Positions 37,986 to 53,050 of a stretch of DNA of 64,000 nt are shown in pieces. The stretch is from Lantana camara (Eukaryota; Streptophyta; Magnoliopsida; Lamiales; Verbenaceae): contig CM074862.1 in the NCBI GenBank assembly GCA_037501455.1, positions 86,079,501-86,143,500 of the forward strand, given 5' to 3'. The notes under the pieces are model-generated. The model saw only the letters and a program-made list of their open reading frames with translations. It ran no database searches and had not been told where the DNA came from. The stretch's first letter is position 1. Each line of letters begins with the position of its first letter. The position numbers and the translations under genes were made by a program.

Positions 37986-38675
37986 GAACAAATTATCAAA
38001 AACATCCCGTTAAGTGAGCCATATACGGTTTTGGTCCCAAGAGTGGTCGGTGTCTTACTTTTGGTCCCATAAAGTGGCATTTGTCTCATTTTTGGTCCCA
38101 TTGACCCATTTCCGTCCAAGATAACTGTTTGACCGTTAAAAAAGTTACTTTTTACCCTATTTTCTTAAAAAATTATTTTTTACTCCTTTAAAAAAATTAC
38201 TTTTACTGTTAAAATATATTATATATATATTATACGTATATATACATATATTATATTATACTATACGTATTATATATATATTATAGTATATATATTATAT
38301 TATACGTATTATACATATATATATGTGTATATATATATATAATATTCATATATATAATATTTTACAAATATTTTATAAAATATTTATAAAATATTATATA
38401 TATATATATATATTATAAACGTATATATAATATATATATTATATTATAGTATATTATATTATACGTATTATACAGATATATATACATACTATATACTATA
38501 TATTATATTATACTTATTATACATATATATATGTATATATATATATAATATTTGTATATATAATATTTTTATAATATATAATATATATATATATAATACA
38601 ATATTTAATATATAATATTTTTATAATATATAATATATATATATATATATAATACAATATTTTATAAAATATTTA

Positions 38676-38745
<70 letters not shown>

Positions 38746-38978
38746 ACGTATATATAATATATATATTATATTATAGTATATTATACAGATATATATACAT
38801 ACTATATACTATATATTATATTATACTTATATACTACATATTATATTATACTTATTATATATATATATATATAAAATATTATAAATATTTTATAAAATAT
38901 TATATTATATATATATTTTTTATATTATAAAAATATTATATATATATAATACAATATTTTATAAATATTTATAATATT

Positions 38979-39054
<76 letters not shown>

Positions 39055-39441
39055 TGTATACATAATATTTTATAATATATAATATATATATATATAAAAT
39101 ATTATAAATATTTTATAAAATATTTATAATATTTTATATATATATATATTATATATAATATATATTATATTTTGTTTGGGGTAAAAATATACAATATAAA
39201 TAGTTTGGGGGTGAAAATGTGGAATTTAAATAGTTTGGGGTAATTTTAAAAATATAAAAGAACCAAAAGGACTAAAAAGTAACTTTTTTAACGGTCAAAC
39301 CGTTATCTTGGACGGAAATGGGTTAATGGGACAAAAAATGAGACAAATGCCACTTTATGGGACCAAAAGTGAGACACCGACCACTCTTGGGACCAAAACG
39401 GTATATGACTCACTTTACGGGACGTTTTTGATAATTTACCC
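37986..39441. mobile_element. MULE-type MITE nested in the CACTA element
   Basis: Terminal inverted repeats of about 170 bp: the left begins GAACAAATTATCAAAAAC and the inverted right begins GGGTAAATTATCAAAAAC. Both continue through TTTTGGTCCC-rich sequence to a TTAAAAAAGTTACTTTTTA block. The 9-bp TTATAAATA flanks both ends (37977-37985 and 39442-39450). The interior is almost pure TA-rich sequence. Most (TA)n runs of this region belong to it. Confidence 0.9.
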
Positions 39442-39829
39442 TTATAAATATTTGCAACGAAAAATCCGTTGCTAAATTAGCAACGGATTTTTCGTTGCTA
39501 TATGAAAGAAAAAATAAATAAATAAATATAAAAAATATTAGCAACGAAAAATCCGTTGCTAATTTAACAACGGACTTTTCGTTGCTATATAGAAGGAAAA
39601 AGGGAAATAAAAATAAACAAATATTTAAAATATTAGCAACGGAAAATCCGTTGCTATTTAGCAACGGATTTTTCGTTGCTATAAGGAAGAAATAAAAAGA
39701 AATAAATATAAAAAAGATTAGCAACGGAAAATCCGTTGCTATAAACATATGAATAAAAAAAATTAAAATATTTATAATTTAGTGACGGATTTTTCGTTGC
39801 TATATGGAATAAAAATAAATGAATAATAA

Positions 39830-42170
<2,341 letters not shown>

Positions 42171-42486
42171 GGTTTTTGCGACGGATTTTGCAACGGAAAT
42201 TCCGTTGCAAAAAGGCAGAAAATTAATTAATTATTGGTTGGTTTGCAACGGAAAATCCGTTGCTAAACCTGTTGCTAAAAAAATCGTTGCTAATTTCCGT
42301 GGGTAGTAATTCGTTGCTAAATCCGTTGCTATAAGTTCGTTGCTAATTCCGTTGCTAATAATTCGTTGCTAAATCCGTTGCTACAGATTAGCCACGAGGG
42401 TTATAGCAACGGAAAATTTTCGTTGCTAAATCCGTTGCTAATAGGGCCAAAATCCGTTGCTATAGGGCGTTTTTCAAGTAGTGATT

Positions 42487-43074
42487 GGACTCACCGTGTC
42501 GAGGGAAAAATTCTGTCCGGAAGATGCTGAAATGCCGCCGGTGAGGCTGTCGAAAAAGCTACCGGCCGTCGCAGGGCCACCTCCGCAAGTTGGTGGAAAA
42601 AGCCCGAAAAATTCGTAGGCCATCTACGCGTCGAGCCCATCCCGAATCTTCTACCAATTTCTGAAAATTTCTGACCAATTGCAATCTAAGAATTTCCCCC
42701 AAATCAAAACCTTAGTTTTCTTCAAAATCAGATTACTTCCAGAGTACTTGACAAAAATCGTAATGGACCGTACCATTAGCTTGCCCGTCGGAGAGTTTTC
42801 GGTTGCTACCGTTATCGTCTGGAGAATGTGGCCAGAAATGGGCGTCGTTGTTGTCACACCACCTTGGAGCTGCGGGTTCTTTGCCGACTGGTCGAGCCAC
42901 CATCCTCAATCTCTTAGCCATGTCCAGACAATCAAAAACCCTCAAGCAAGGGAAAGAAATGAAACCATGGCAATCGAAAACCCCCAAGCAAGGGGAAGAA
43001 ATGAAACCATAAACTCCGATAGTTTTCACCTACAATTTATGAGAAAATTATATTTTAATTAAATAGTTGGGATT
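42487..43074. other. Right part of the MULE-like element: LTR fragment and GC-rich segment
   Basis: 42487-42650 continues the LTR fragment broken by the CACTA element. 42770-43010 is GC-richer and has open frames on both strands, including two copies of a CAAGCAAGGG(A/G)AAGAAATGAAACCAT unit (42951-42973 and 42987-43009), but no protein similarity is recognised. It may be another captured host segment. Confidence 0.4.
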
Positions 43075-43625
43075 GGGTTGGGAAAATGTTATCTTGTAGG
43101 GACAATGTGGTAAATTCACACCAAATAGGTAGTGAAGTAAAATTAGAAAACTCATCTAGGGAGTTAGTATGGACAAATTTTATATGGGGGAGCTGTGTAA
43201 AAATTGCATGGTGCATAGGGTAGTTTTCCCATATTTCCCGCTCAAAAAATGAGTTGTTAAATAGTTGGGCTATCTATTATAATAAACAAATTAAATTGAG
43301 TATTTAACAAAATTTTTACATGAGTATATTAAAACCAACTAAATAAAAAACCAAGAAAGTTAACATTTTCTTAGTTTATATAATAAAATTTAAATTAAAC
43401 ACGGATATTATTTAAATAGGATGATTCACATAATCTATATGATTGAGGAGACCATTTCAGTCGGACACTGGAAGATAATTACGGTATGTCAAAGAGGCCC
43501 TCACATCTCACACTTGCATTTTTTTACGGACGACATAATATTGGGAGCTAAATCTATCGTGGATGGAAAGTACATTCAAAATGTGGTCGGCCTCAAATTA
43601 AACTTCATCAAATCACATATGTTGT

Positions 43626-44224
43626 CAGTGGCGGAGCCACATGCAACAGAGGGGGTGCAATTGACCCCCCCTCAACTTCTTTTTTTTTTTTTTTAATTAT
43701 TATATATATAGATATATGTATATAATTTTATGAGATTTTTCAATATTGACCCCCCTCATCAAAGTTAAAATTAATACTAGTGAGGGTCAATATAATAAAT
43801 TATTAATAATTGAGACTACACAAATAATATATGAGTTATATGCACTAAACTCCCTTGTGTTAATCGAAATGGGCGTAAAGTGTTATATAAAATCTCATAG
43901 AAAACCTTGTGTTTTTCTTAATTTTGTATAGAAAACCTTATGACTGGTAATTGCATTATGTACTCCGATTCTGCGAATTTTCTTTACAAAAATGTTGTTT
44001 TTGTATTTATACGCATGATCTCTTAATTTCTATAATTTCAATTTTGCCTCAATATTCACAAAATTTTTCAAATAGTTTCTAAAATGATTTATTTTAATAT
44101 GTAACTTTTTATCCATTAATTTCTCTTTAATGTATGCTTTCTACCAATTTTTTATTTATGTCTTTCCTTTCATGTTTTGCTTAGCGATAAGAACTTTTGT
44201 GGTATTTATATTCTTCATTTATTT

Positions 44225-44291
<67 letters not shown>

Positions 44292-44824
44292 CAATATTTT
44301 CTTTTATATTCTATTATATTTCTTTGCAAATATTTTTTGTCATAAAAACCGTTTTTGGTATCTTGGGCTCTTCTCTTTTCTGCCCCTCCACTCTTAAACT
44401 TTTTTCTTTTCTACCATTGTTTTGTCTTTTAAATTCTTTCTTTATTTATTTTACTATTGTATGTATTATCTTTAAACTTTCTTTTCTCTCACATTTTGAT
44501 AATCTTTTTCTTTTAATAATTTTTATATATTCTTATTATTATTATTTTTACTAATATGATATTATATATCAAATTTATTTATCATAATTTAGAAATTATT
44601 TAAATTTTATTAATATAAAATTTTTTATTTTAATTTATTTTAATAATATTTTTTATTTCTTGGCACACATATCGAGTGTGCGTCATTACTAGTTTTTATT
44701 AAACATGGGATCTTTTATGCTAATTTTTGAAACATAGGGTTTGGTATTTTACTAGGTTTTCTATATATATATGCGAAAAAACCTAATATGACCCACCTGA
44801 ATTAAATTTCTGGCTCCGCCACTG
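43626..44824. mobile_element. hAT MITE with perfect 8-bp target duplication (copy A)
   Basis: The left end CAGTGGCGGAGCC and right end GGCTCCGCCACTG are perfect inverted repeats. TATGTTGT flanks both sides (43618-43625 and 44825-44832). Subterminal GGGGGTGCAATTGACCCCCC. No transposase. Compared with copy B at 60.4 kb it has an extra (TA)n run (44228-44289) and an extra segment at about 44341-44692 ending in a Helitron-like terminus. Confidence 0.93.
44341..44692 (+). mobile_element. Possible Helitron-like insertion in hAT MITE copy A
   Basis: This segment is absent from the related MITE at 60444-61382. It ends with hairpin GCACAC...GTGTGC (44663-44681), a 7-nt spacer and CTAG followed by T. 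The left end near 44341 is inferred from the break in similarity with the other copy and is not exact. Confidence 0.4.
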
Positions 44825-44832
44825 TATGTTGT

Positions 44833-45042
44833 TCGCACATTGTGTGTCAATATATAAATCTGAAAAGCGTGTTTCTGAAAGTACAATGATGACGATATAA
44901 AATCTACACCAAAGTAATATAAAAATATCAAATCATAAATAAGTATATTTTTTAGTTGTAAATTGCTTATTATAAATTATTTTTGAATTAATAATAGGTA
45001 CAAAGTATTACTAAATATTATACATGAGGGTATAATGCTTCC
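44833..45042. other. Remaining LINE trace and copia target site
   Basis: AT-rich flank of the copia element. The last five bases, CTTCC (45038-45042), are the left copy of its target duplication. Confidence 0.5.
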
Positions 45043-47048
45043 TGTTGGAAAACACAAAAGAGTTGAGCAGCGGAAGTTAAAATTTTTCCACAAGTTTAAT
45101 TGTTGTCTTGCAATTTTCGTACTGTAACGTTGGAAATAACAAGAAACTCACTTTAATTGAAGCTTTCTTGTGATGTTGTTACCGCCTAACAAACACCCTT
45201 CAAGCGGAAAGTCCCTCAAACGGTCCTTCGAATTAGACTCCAAAGTAGAAGGCCTCCAAAGCGTATCCACACCAGTCCTACAACACGATCAAGCAAGTGA
45301 GAATGCTAGTTCTATAGCTTGTGTTAATGGCTACGGTTTTGCTTTGAAAACTTTTCTTTTAATTTTTCTCAAAAACTTAACACTTCGTGAGTGTTGGTCT
45401 AAAGAATAAGAGAAGCACCACCCCTAGTACAAATACTAGGATGGTTCAAAAATCCCTAGGGTTCCCAAACCTAGTGGACTTTGTTTTCTTGCTCACTAAT
45501 TAACTAATTAATTATTTAATTTAATTAGAGAAAATAAGTTCCCAACTTGTTCTCCAACTCTTGCAAGAATAACCTTCTCTCTCCTACAATAGGAAGTTTG
45601 ACTCTTCAACTTTCCTAAAGTTAAAAGTTAATATTCAATAAATAAATTAATTCCCAATTAATTATTTATTGGGTTAAGTTCATTTGAGAATAGTCTTAAC
45701 AATTAATCCATAATTAATTAAAAGACCAAAATTGATTAATTACAATTTAATTAATTAATTCTAGAAAAGAATTCACGTGTGAAATAAATCACACGAAATG
45801 GGACACACGTGAAGCCACGTGTACATGACACGTAGCAGCTACGTTGGCCACGTGACACGTGGCATCAGCCTCGTGTTATGCCCATTTCGATCAACTATTT
45901 TGATCCTTTGTTAATCATATTAACATCCTGCCATAACTCTCGTATCCTGGCATTTGTGTGTGACCCTTTAGGTTCATTATTCGATTAGCAGTGACAATAA
46001 TTAATTAATTTCCTAATTAAATAATCACTTCACAGATCACACAACCATAATCTAGCAATGGGTGTGTGACCCCTAGCCGAATAACAAAATGAATCGAAGA
46101 ACCTTTCGGTCAATGACAATCAATGAAATACGATCCTCCTACAACTCCATCTCTCAATCAAGAATTAAGGCATGGGAATATTCTCAGAGCCCAAATATTC
46201 TTGATCTTTAAAGTTAAGTTCGTTTCATATCCATTTCGATCTCAATCCTAGAAAACCCCATTTTCTAGATGTCTTGATCTTTTATCCACCTTGGCCAAGG
46301 GTTTAATGTTTAATGGACTACGAACAACTCAATCAGTAAGAGATTATCCTTATTCTTAACAAGTGTAGGTCCTTTGTTGATTCTACTAATTCTACATGTG
46401 CCACTTGTGTAATCCCAACATAGGTCATGGTTCAGGTGTCTATATGGCGACACCCTTTTGAGCCTATATCAAATATTGCAGAGTTAGCTTATATGAGACA
46501 TTACAGAATCTCAAGTCTAAGGATTAATGAAACACGTCATTGACCTGTGAGATATTTCCTAATCTGGAAGTTTCAGGAAACTTCCTTTCCCATTTAGGAA
46601 TGTTCTCACGCGGGACATCTCAATGATGAAGTTCTTGTAACAATCACCCTCATGTATTATGAACGCATCATCGTATGCACTTATCACTCCATGAAACTGA
46701 GTAATCCTTCAAAAGGACATAATCACACAAGCAAGTCTCAACAGAGTCAAGGTCGACACTCCCACTGTCTGTCGGACTCTCGACTTGGAGAAGTTTCTAA
46801 TCCTCGCTTATGGAGTTAAGAACTTGTTTCATGTGTCGTTCCCATAACGACAAAGTTATTAACGGCCTCATCGGATTTAGGGGAGTTCAATACATGCAAA
46901 ACACAGTCAACCCAAACAAACATAAATAAGCACATAAAGAAGTGATTGCCTATGAACAAAATCATCTCGTTTATTATTCAAAGACTGTTTGTGATTTCAC
47001 AAGGAAATAGTAAAGCAAACATCTTCTTTAAGGGCACTATTCCTAACA
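45043..47048 (-). repeat. 3' LTR of the copia element
   Basis: On the minus strand it begins TGTTAGGAATAGTGCCC at 47048 and ends CCAACA at 45043. 2006 bp. Collinear with the 5' LTR and the solo LTR at 21222-23213, with scattered substitutions. Confidence 0.95.
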
Positions 47049-47061
47049 ATCTCCCACTTGC
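47049..47061 (-). other. Polypurine tract of the copia element
   Basis: Read on the minus strand, CAAGTGGGAGAT lies directly before the TGTTAGG start of the 3' LTR, the usual plant copia arrangement. Confidence 0.85.
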
Positions 47062-47124
47062 CTGTCAAAGCTACTCAGGTGCTAATCTAAGACCCATCTT
47101 CTGAAGATGTCTTTCGAAAGCCTG

Positions 47125-50100
47125 CTAACTAAGGGCTTTTGTAAGCGGATCTGCCATGTTCTCTACTGATGTGACCCTTTCAATTTGCACATCTCCTCTC
47201 TTGATGATATCACGGATTGAGTGATACTTCCTCAAAATGTGTTTGGTCCTTTGGTGAGATCTTGGTTCTCTTGCTTGAGCAACCGTCCCGGTGTTGTCCC
47301 AAAACACTGTAACGGGGTCTTTAATGCTAAGAACTACACCCAGCTCGTGGATGAAGTTTCTTACCCAAACACCTTCCTTAGCAGCATCGTTTGCAGCTAA
47401 GTATTCGGCCTCAGTGGTCGAATCTGCAGTGGCCGTTTGCTTGGAACTTTTCCAACTCACTGCTCCGCCATTCAGGCAGAATATGTATCCTGACATGGAT
47501 TTAAAGTCATCTATGTCTGATGCAAAGCTTGCATCACAGTATCCTCTAATGACAAGATCTTGCTGGCCTCCGTAAACCAAGAACAAATCCTTAGTTCTTC
47601 GCAAGTACTTAAGGATGTTCTTTACAGCAGTGCAGTGACCTTTACCAGGGTCAGATTGGAATAGACTAGTCACGCTAAGTGCATAAGCCACATCTGGTCG
47701 AGTACATAGCATCGAATACATTATGCTTCCTATAGCTGATGCATAAGGAATCTTGGACATCCTGGACTTTTCAAGTTCAGTCTTGGGACACAGCTTCTTC
47801 GAAAGAACTGTTCCCAGGCCCATTGGAAGTTTTCCACGTTTGGAATCTTCCATACTAAATCTCTTCAGTATTTTATCTATGTAAACTGACTGTGATAATC
47901 CTAATAGTCTCCTAGATCTATCTTGATAGATCTTTATCCCGAGAATGTAGGATGCATCACCAAGATATTTCATCTCAAATTGGTTCGATAACCAAGACTT
48001 TGTTACTTTCATGTCATCCTTCGCATTCCCAATGAGGAGGATGTCATCTACATAAAGTATCAGAAATTGAACCGAGGTTTTCAATTCTTTCTTGTACACG
48101 CAGGACTCATTTGGATTTTGAATAAAGCCAAACGATTTGACTGCTTTATCAAATCGAATGTTCCAATTCCTAGAAGCTTGTTTCAATCCGTAGATTGATC
48201 TTTGGAGCTTACAAACCTTTTGTTCGCTCCCACTGAATGTGAAACCCATGGGTTGCTCCATGTAAATGTCTTTATCAATGTCTCCATTGAGAAAGGCAGT
48301 TTTCACATCCATTTGTCATATCTCATAATCATAATATGCAGCAATGGCAAGCAAGATCCGAATGGACTTTTGCATTGCAACCGGGCAGAAGGTTTAATCA
48401 AAGTCTACACCTGGTCTTTGAGTGAAACCCTTAGCAACTAATTTTGCTTTAAAGGCTGCCACGCTTCCATCTACTCCAAGTTTGTGCTTATATATCCATT
48501 TGCACCCTATGGGCCTGATCCCATCACGTGGATCAACCAAGGTCCAAACTTAGTTAGAGTACAAAGAATCTATTTCGGATTTCATTACTTCTTTCCACTG
48601 TTTAGAGTTCGAATCTAACAGTGCCTCCTCATAAGTTAATGGATCATTATCCATTTGAGATGTTTGGTGGAGAAAACCATACCATCTCTCTGGTTATCTA
48701 GGAATGCGTTCAGAAAGTCTTACTAGAGGAGGATTTTCTCATGTATCACTATCTGCGATTGGCTGAGGGACGTTATTCTCCGAACTTGGCATGGGACCTT
48801 GGTCTCGAACCTCTTCGAGTTCTGCGATCTTACCTTTCTTTTCTTTAAGGAATGAGTCCTCAAGAAAAGTAGCATTTCTTGACACAAAGACCTTTTGTTC
48901 AAGAGGATCGTAGAAATAATTAGGAATTATTTTGATCTAGCTTCAAGCTTATCTTCCACTGTCCTCTTCACGTAAGCAGGACAACCCCAAATTCTTAAGT
49001 AAGAATAATTAGGAATTTTGCCAAACCATATCTCAAATGGGGTTTTAGGTACAGATTTGGAGGGAACAAGATTCAGAATCTTAACTGCTGATTCTAAGAC
49101 ATAGCCCCAGAATGAAGGTGGTAATTCAGTGAAGCTCATCATGGAACGAACCATATCAAGTAAGGTTATGTTCCTTCTCTCCGAAACTTCATTTAATTGA
49201 GGAGTTCCCGGAGGAGTCCACTGAGAGATAATTCTATTATCTCTGAGATGACTAAGGAATTTGTCACTTAGATACTCACCACCTCGATCAAATCGAAGTG
49301 TCTTAATCTTGTGACCAATTTGGTTCTCAACCTCCTTCTGAAATTCCAAGAATTTCGCAAAGGCTTCGGATTTATACTTCATTAAGTACACATAACCAAA
49401 ATGACTAAAGTCGTCTATGAAGGTTATGAAATACTGATGATTGTTTCTCGTGCTTACACTAAGTGGTCAACAAACATCAGTATGGATTAAATCCAATACT
49501 TTAGTGGCACGTTCTACTTTACCATTAAAGGGAGTTTTGGCCATCTTTCCTTTAAGACATGATTTACAATGAGTTAACTCTTTAAGTTCATTATCATAGA
49601 ATGATCCTAAATTAGTTAACTTAGCAATCCTGTCCTTGGAAACGTGGCCTAAACGTGCGTGCCATAAAGAAACCGAGATCTTATCATCTCTTTTACGTTT
49701 GTTTAATTGATGTATATTCAGAATATTGGTGTCTTTAGTTGTAAAATGTCCATTAGATAATGTACCAAGCAAAACGGAAGTTTTATTCTTCTTAAGATAA
49801 AAGTTTCCATTTCTAGAGAAAGTCTCATCCTTCACAATCTAATATTGGAATGGAAATAATATTACGAATAATAGAAGGCACATAAAGGACTTTGTCCAAA
49901 ACTAAAGTAAAGCCACCTAAATCTAATCTACACGTCCCGATGGCTTGAGCTTGAACGCTTGATCCATTCCTAACCTTCAAGTCGCATTCTCCTTCTTCAA
50001 GCTGCCAGACCTCATTTAGTATCTGTACATCATTACAGATATGAGCTCCACAGCCGGTATCAAGTACCCAAGAATTAGAATCAATAGATAGATTTACTTC

Positions 50101-50931
50101 AACAATAAAAGCACCTTTCTTTAAAGTATCCTTATACTCTTGGCAGTTCCTCTTCCAATGCCCTTTCTTGCCACAATGGTGGCAAACGTCCTCTGTCTGA
50201 TCCTTTCTCTTCCTGGCCTTTCTCTTTTTAACCCCTCCATCGGGTTTAAGAGATCCCTTCTTCTTGGGAACTTTCTTCCCTTTGCCTTTAGAAGGCCCAG
50301 AAGAGGAGGTAACCATCATTACTTTGCGATCTTTCTTGATTGTGTCTTCAGAAATCACAAGCTGACTAATCAACTCAGCTACAGTAGCATGAGGATGATT
50401 CATGTTAAAGTTTAACACGAAAGGATTGAAAGATTGTGGAAGCGATGCCAGCAACAAATCCACAGCGAGTTCTTCACTTAGTGGCATTTTCATGGAGGTC
50501 AGTTTCTCGTTCAAAGCAAGAAACTTGAGACCGTGTTCATGGACACTTGTACCTTCTTTCATTCTAAGATGAAAGAGCTCCTTAGAGGTGTTGTACCTTA
50601 GAACACGCTCTTTGGGGTGGTGCAATTGCTCGAGATGGTCGTAAATCTCCCAAGCATTGTCCATTGATTTGTGTTGCCTCTGCATATCCAGGGACATGGT
50701 GGCCAACATGAGGCAACGGGCTTGAAGATTATCTTCAGACTATTTGACAATCACGTCCCTTTCGGCCCGAGTCGGAGCCTCGCCTTTAGCGACAGGCTCT
50801 CCCTCGAAGAGAACATATATTCTCTTTTCAGAATCTAAAACTATCTTTAGATTCCGAAGCCAATCAGAGTAATTGGGCCCCGTCAACTTGTTTGATTTGA
50901 GGATGGATACCAAAGGGTTTTTGGTTGCCAT
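47125..50931 (-). pseudogene. Ty1/copia gag-pol polyprotein, interrupted by stops
   Basis: From 50931 down: gag (starts MATKNPLVSILKSNKLTGPN), with TAG at 50740-50742 where the frame reads on; CCHC zinc knuckle CHHCGKKGHWKRNC; protease DTGCGAH; then a frame break near 49830. Pre-integrase segment LWHARLGHVS with CKSCLKGKM; a TGA at 49467-49469 after HTDVC; integrase core with DRGGEYLSDKF and NEVSERRN. RT starts in the region near 48500, with stops including a TGA at 48316-48318 just before QMDVKTAFLNG, then YVDD (residues 87-90 of the last open part) and RNase H (GYCDASFASD, ADSTTEAEY), ending at 47125. Each domain is recognisable, but no continuous polyprotein can be made. Confidence 0.95.
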
Positions 50932-53035
50932 TTCAATTGTAGAGAATCACAGAACTACAACCTACATGGAAAAACAGAGAAATCATGAGCACGCTAAATA
51001 ATAACGATTATACATATTATCAAGGTCTTTAGAAATATGTTTTCCCATTGTTTTTAGAAAGTCTTGAAATCCCAACGACTTTAGAAGAAACTTATTTTCT
51101 TAGTGGGTACTAGGATCCCAAGCAATCTTAGTTTTGGACCCACGACCCGTGAGACATCCAAAGGTCTAAGAATCTTAGGTAGGTACTAATTGCCGATTCC
51201 ATCCCCATGGAATTCCTAGTAATATTTTTGCATCACTAATCTTTCAATCATGGGTCCACGACTCGTGAGACATCTATATCTACTTTAGTGTTGAGCAGGA
51301 CCCATCAATCATAAGATCTCAACCAAACTTAGTCCAGAACGACCCACGACTCGTGAGACATCGTCCATTCTAAAATGAACAAGAAATATTAATCATTTAA
51401 AATAATTAATCAAGAAACTAAGAGTTAATAAGCTACACTAATTACCCCACATCTCGTGAGACAGCAATTAGTTTCACTTATTAAGTCCTAAATCCTATTG
51501 ATGGAATGCTAGGAATTTTATTACCGTGATAAAATACCTATTTATTCGAATTTTGCTCAATATTTAAATGGGATTTTCGAATGACCTCACCAACATATAA
51601 TGTCATCCAATTTTAATTGTCTTGTTAATGCAGTTTCACATAAAGTGCATCACAGAAGCAATTAGCAGATAACATGTCCTAGCATAATACTAATTATGTG
51701 ATGATCATGGGTATCCTGTCTTATATGCAATTATGGGAGCCACTCCATAATCACTACTTCTAAAATTCATGCCAAATAAGACAATTCATTTCACATAGGG
51801 GTGCAGAATTTAATGGAAAAACGCCCTATCTATTACATTAATAGAAACCCTCCTAAACATTTTGAGGGATCTTCTTATGGCCACCGTTCTTCAAGTGCTC
51901 CTTGTGGATCCTTCTTATTCCATGGGTGCTTGTCTCCAAAATGAAAATAAAAACCTCACTTCCTAAGTTCTACTCTCTTTACATAAAGTAATATGGCTCA
52001 ATTTTCATATTGACCATAGACAAGTACAAGGGGCATACCCCGGCCCAAAAACAATAATAAGGAAAGCCACATAATAAACACATAACAGTACACACATAAG
52101 TAGGGCTCCAACCCCAATTGAAAACACGCAACTTTGGGGCTCCGACCCCAATTGAAATCATCCATGTGCAGAATTTAAAACCATACATAAGACTAACCCA
52201 TGATCACCTAAAATAGCATGCTTCCGCTTGAATTTAAGTTTATCAATTAAATTTAAAATTCTTTTGACTTCAAGTTACAACTAACTTAAGTAATTTGAAT
52301 ATAGTTCATTATTCAAGAATTCATTCAAAATCGAATTACCAGATCTAGACAAAACAACAATTAATTCAAAATTAAATTTTTATCTAAAATATCATTCAAA
52401 GTGATATTTTTTATTTTCTCGAAAAATTAGAACTGACTTTAATTCATAAAATCCCAAAATTTATAATTATTTCAAAATAATTGATTTTAAAATTAAAATC
52501 AAAATTTTAAAATAAAATCAGATTTTACAAAATGGGATTTTCGAATCCTGAAACACGAACCAAAATCGAGCCTGGAACGACCCGAACGAGGCGCGCGGGA
52601 CTGCCCGCAAGGGCGCTCACAAGGCTCGCGCGAGCAAGCGGTCACCGCACACACGGCCCGTGCGGTTGACCTAGCAGTGCCGCGCAGCAGTGCCGCGCCG
52701 CGCGTACTGCCGGGCGTTGCTAGGCGGGCAGACATGGCAGGGCGGCGAAATGTTGGGCCGCGCGCGGCTATGCCCCGTCCCGTATTTTCGTTTCGCAATT
52801 TCATCAAATTCCAAATTCAGTTTTCGAATTAAAATAGTTCAAATCAATCTAAGTTAAAACAGTTTAAAACCAGATTTATTCGGGAAATAATTTTCGCAAA
52901 ATTTTCAAGAAACAGTTTTGATCCAGCAATTTCGTATTTCAAACAAAAACCATGAATACACAACATATACCCAAATTCAAGAATTTTCATCAAAATTCAG
53001 AAAGCAGTAAAGATACAATACGAACGTTGCAAGGT
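50932..53035 (-). other. Leader (5' untranslated region) of the copia element
   Basis: 2.1 kb between PBS and gag. 51130-51475 carries four copies of a CCCAC(G)A-CTCGTGAGACA-like motif (near 51140, 51257, 51348 and 51448). 52560-52790 is strongly GC-rich and holds an open frame that looks like chance coding of repeated CGCG/GCCG sequence. No protein is recognised. Confidence 0.6.
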
Positions 53036-53048
53036 GGCTCTGATACCA
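53036..53048 (-). other. Primer-binding site of the copia element
   Basis: The minus strand reads TGGTATCAGAGCC two bases after the 5' LTR, the standard copia PBS matching the 3' end of initiator methionine tRNA. Confidence 0.93.
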
Positions 53049-53050
53049 CT

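Larger units (their letters stand above)
43400..44900 (+). pseudogene. LINE reverse transcriptase fragment, split by a hAT MITE
   Basis: The frame from 43421 reads HISHLHFFTDDIILGAKS, with the FxDD-type catalytic motif of LINE RTs, then GLKLNFIKSH. That segment matches the LINE relic at 25229-25260. The coding trace resumes after the MITE at 44825 (a SHMLFAHCVS-like reading) and fades near 44870. A dead fragment. Confidence 0.75.

Noticed and set aside
39410..39748. 112-residue frame with TDFSLLIFF repeats
   Set aside because: Translation of AGCAACGGA subterminal repeats of the CACTA element.
42679..43062. 127-residue plus-strand open frame and overlapping minus-strand frame
   Set aside because: Frames overlap on both strands, contain a duplicated 23-bp repeat, and resemble nothing known. 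Treated as a GC-rich segment of the MULE-like element.
44130..44554. Open frames with long Ile-Tyr runs
   Set aside because: Produced by the (TA)n microsatellite in the hAT MITE.
52499..52807. 102-residue open frame in the copia leader
   Set aside because: GC-rich repeat translation (CGCG/GCCG), no similarity; lies in the untranslated leader.
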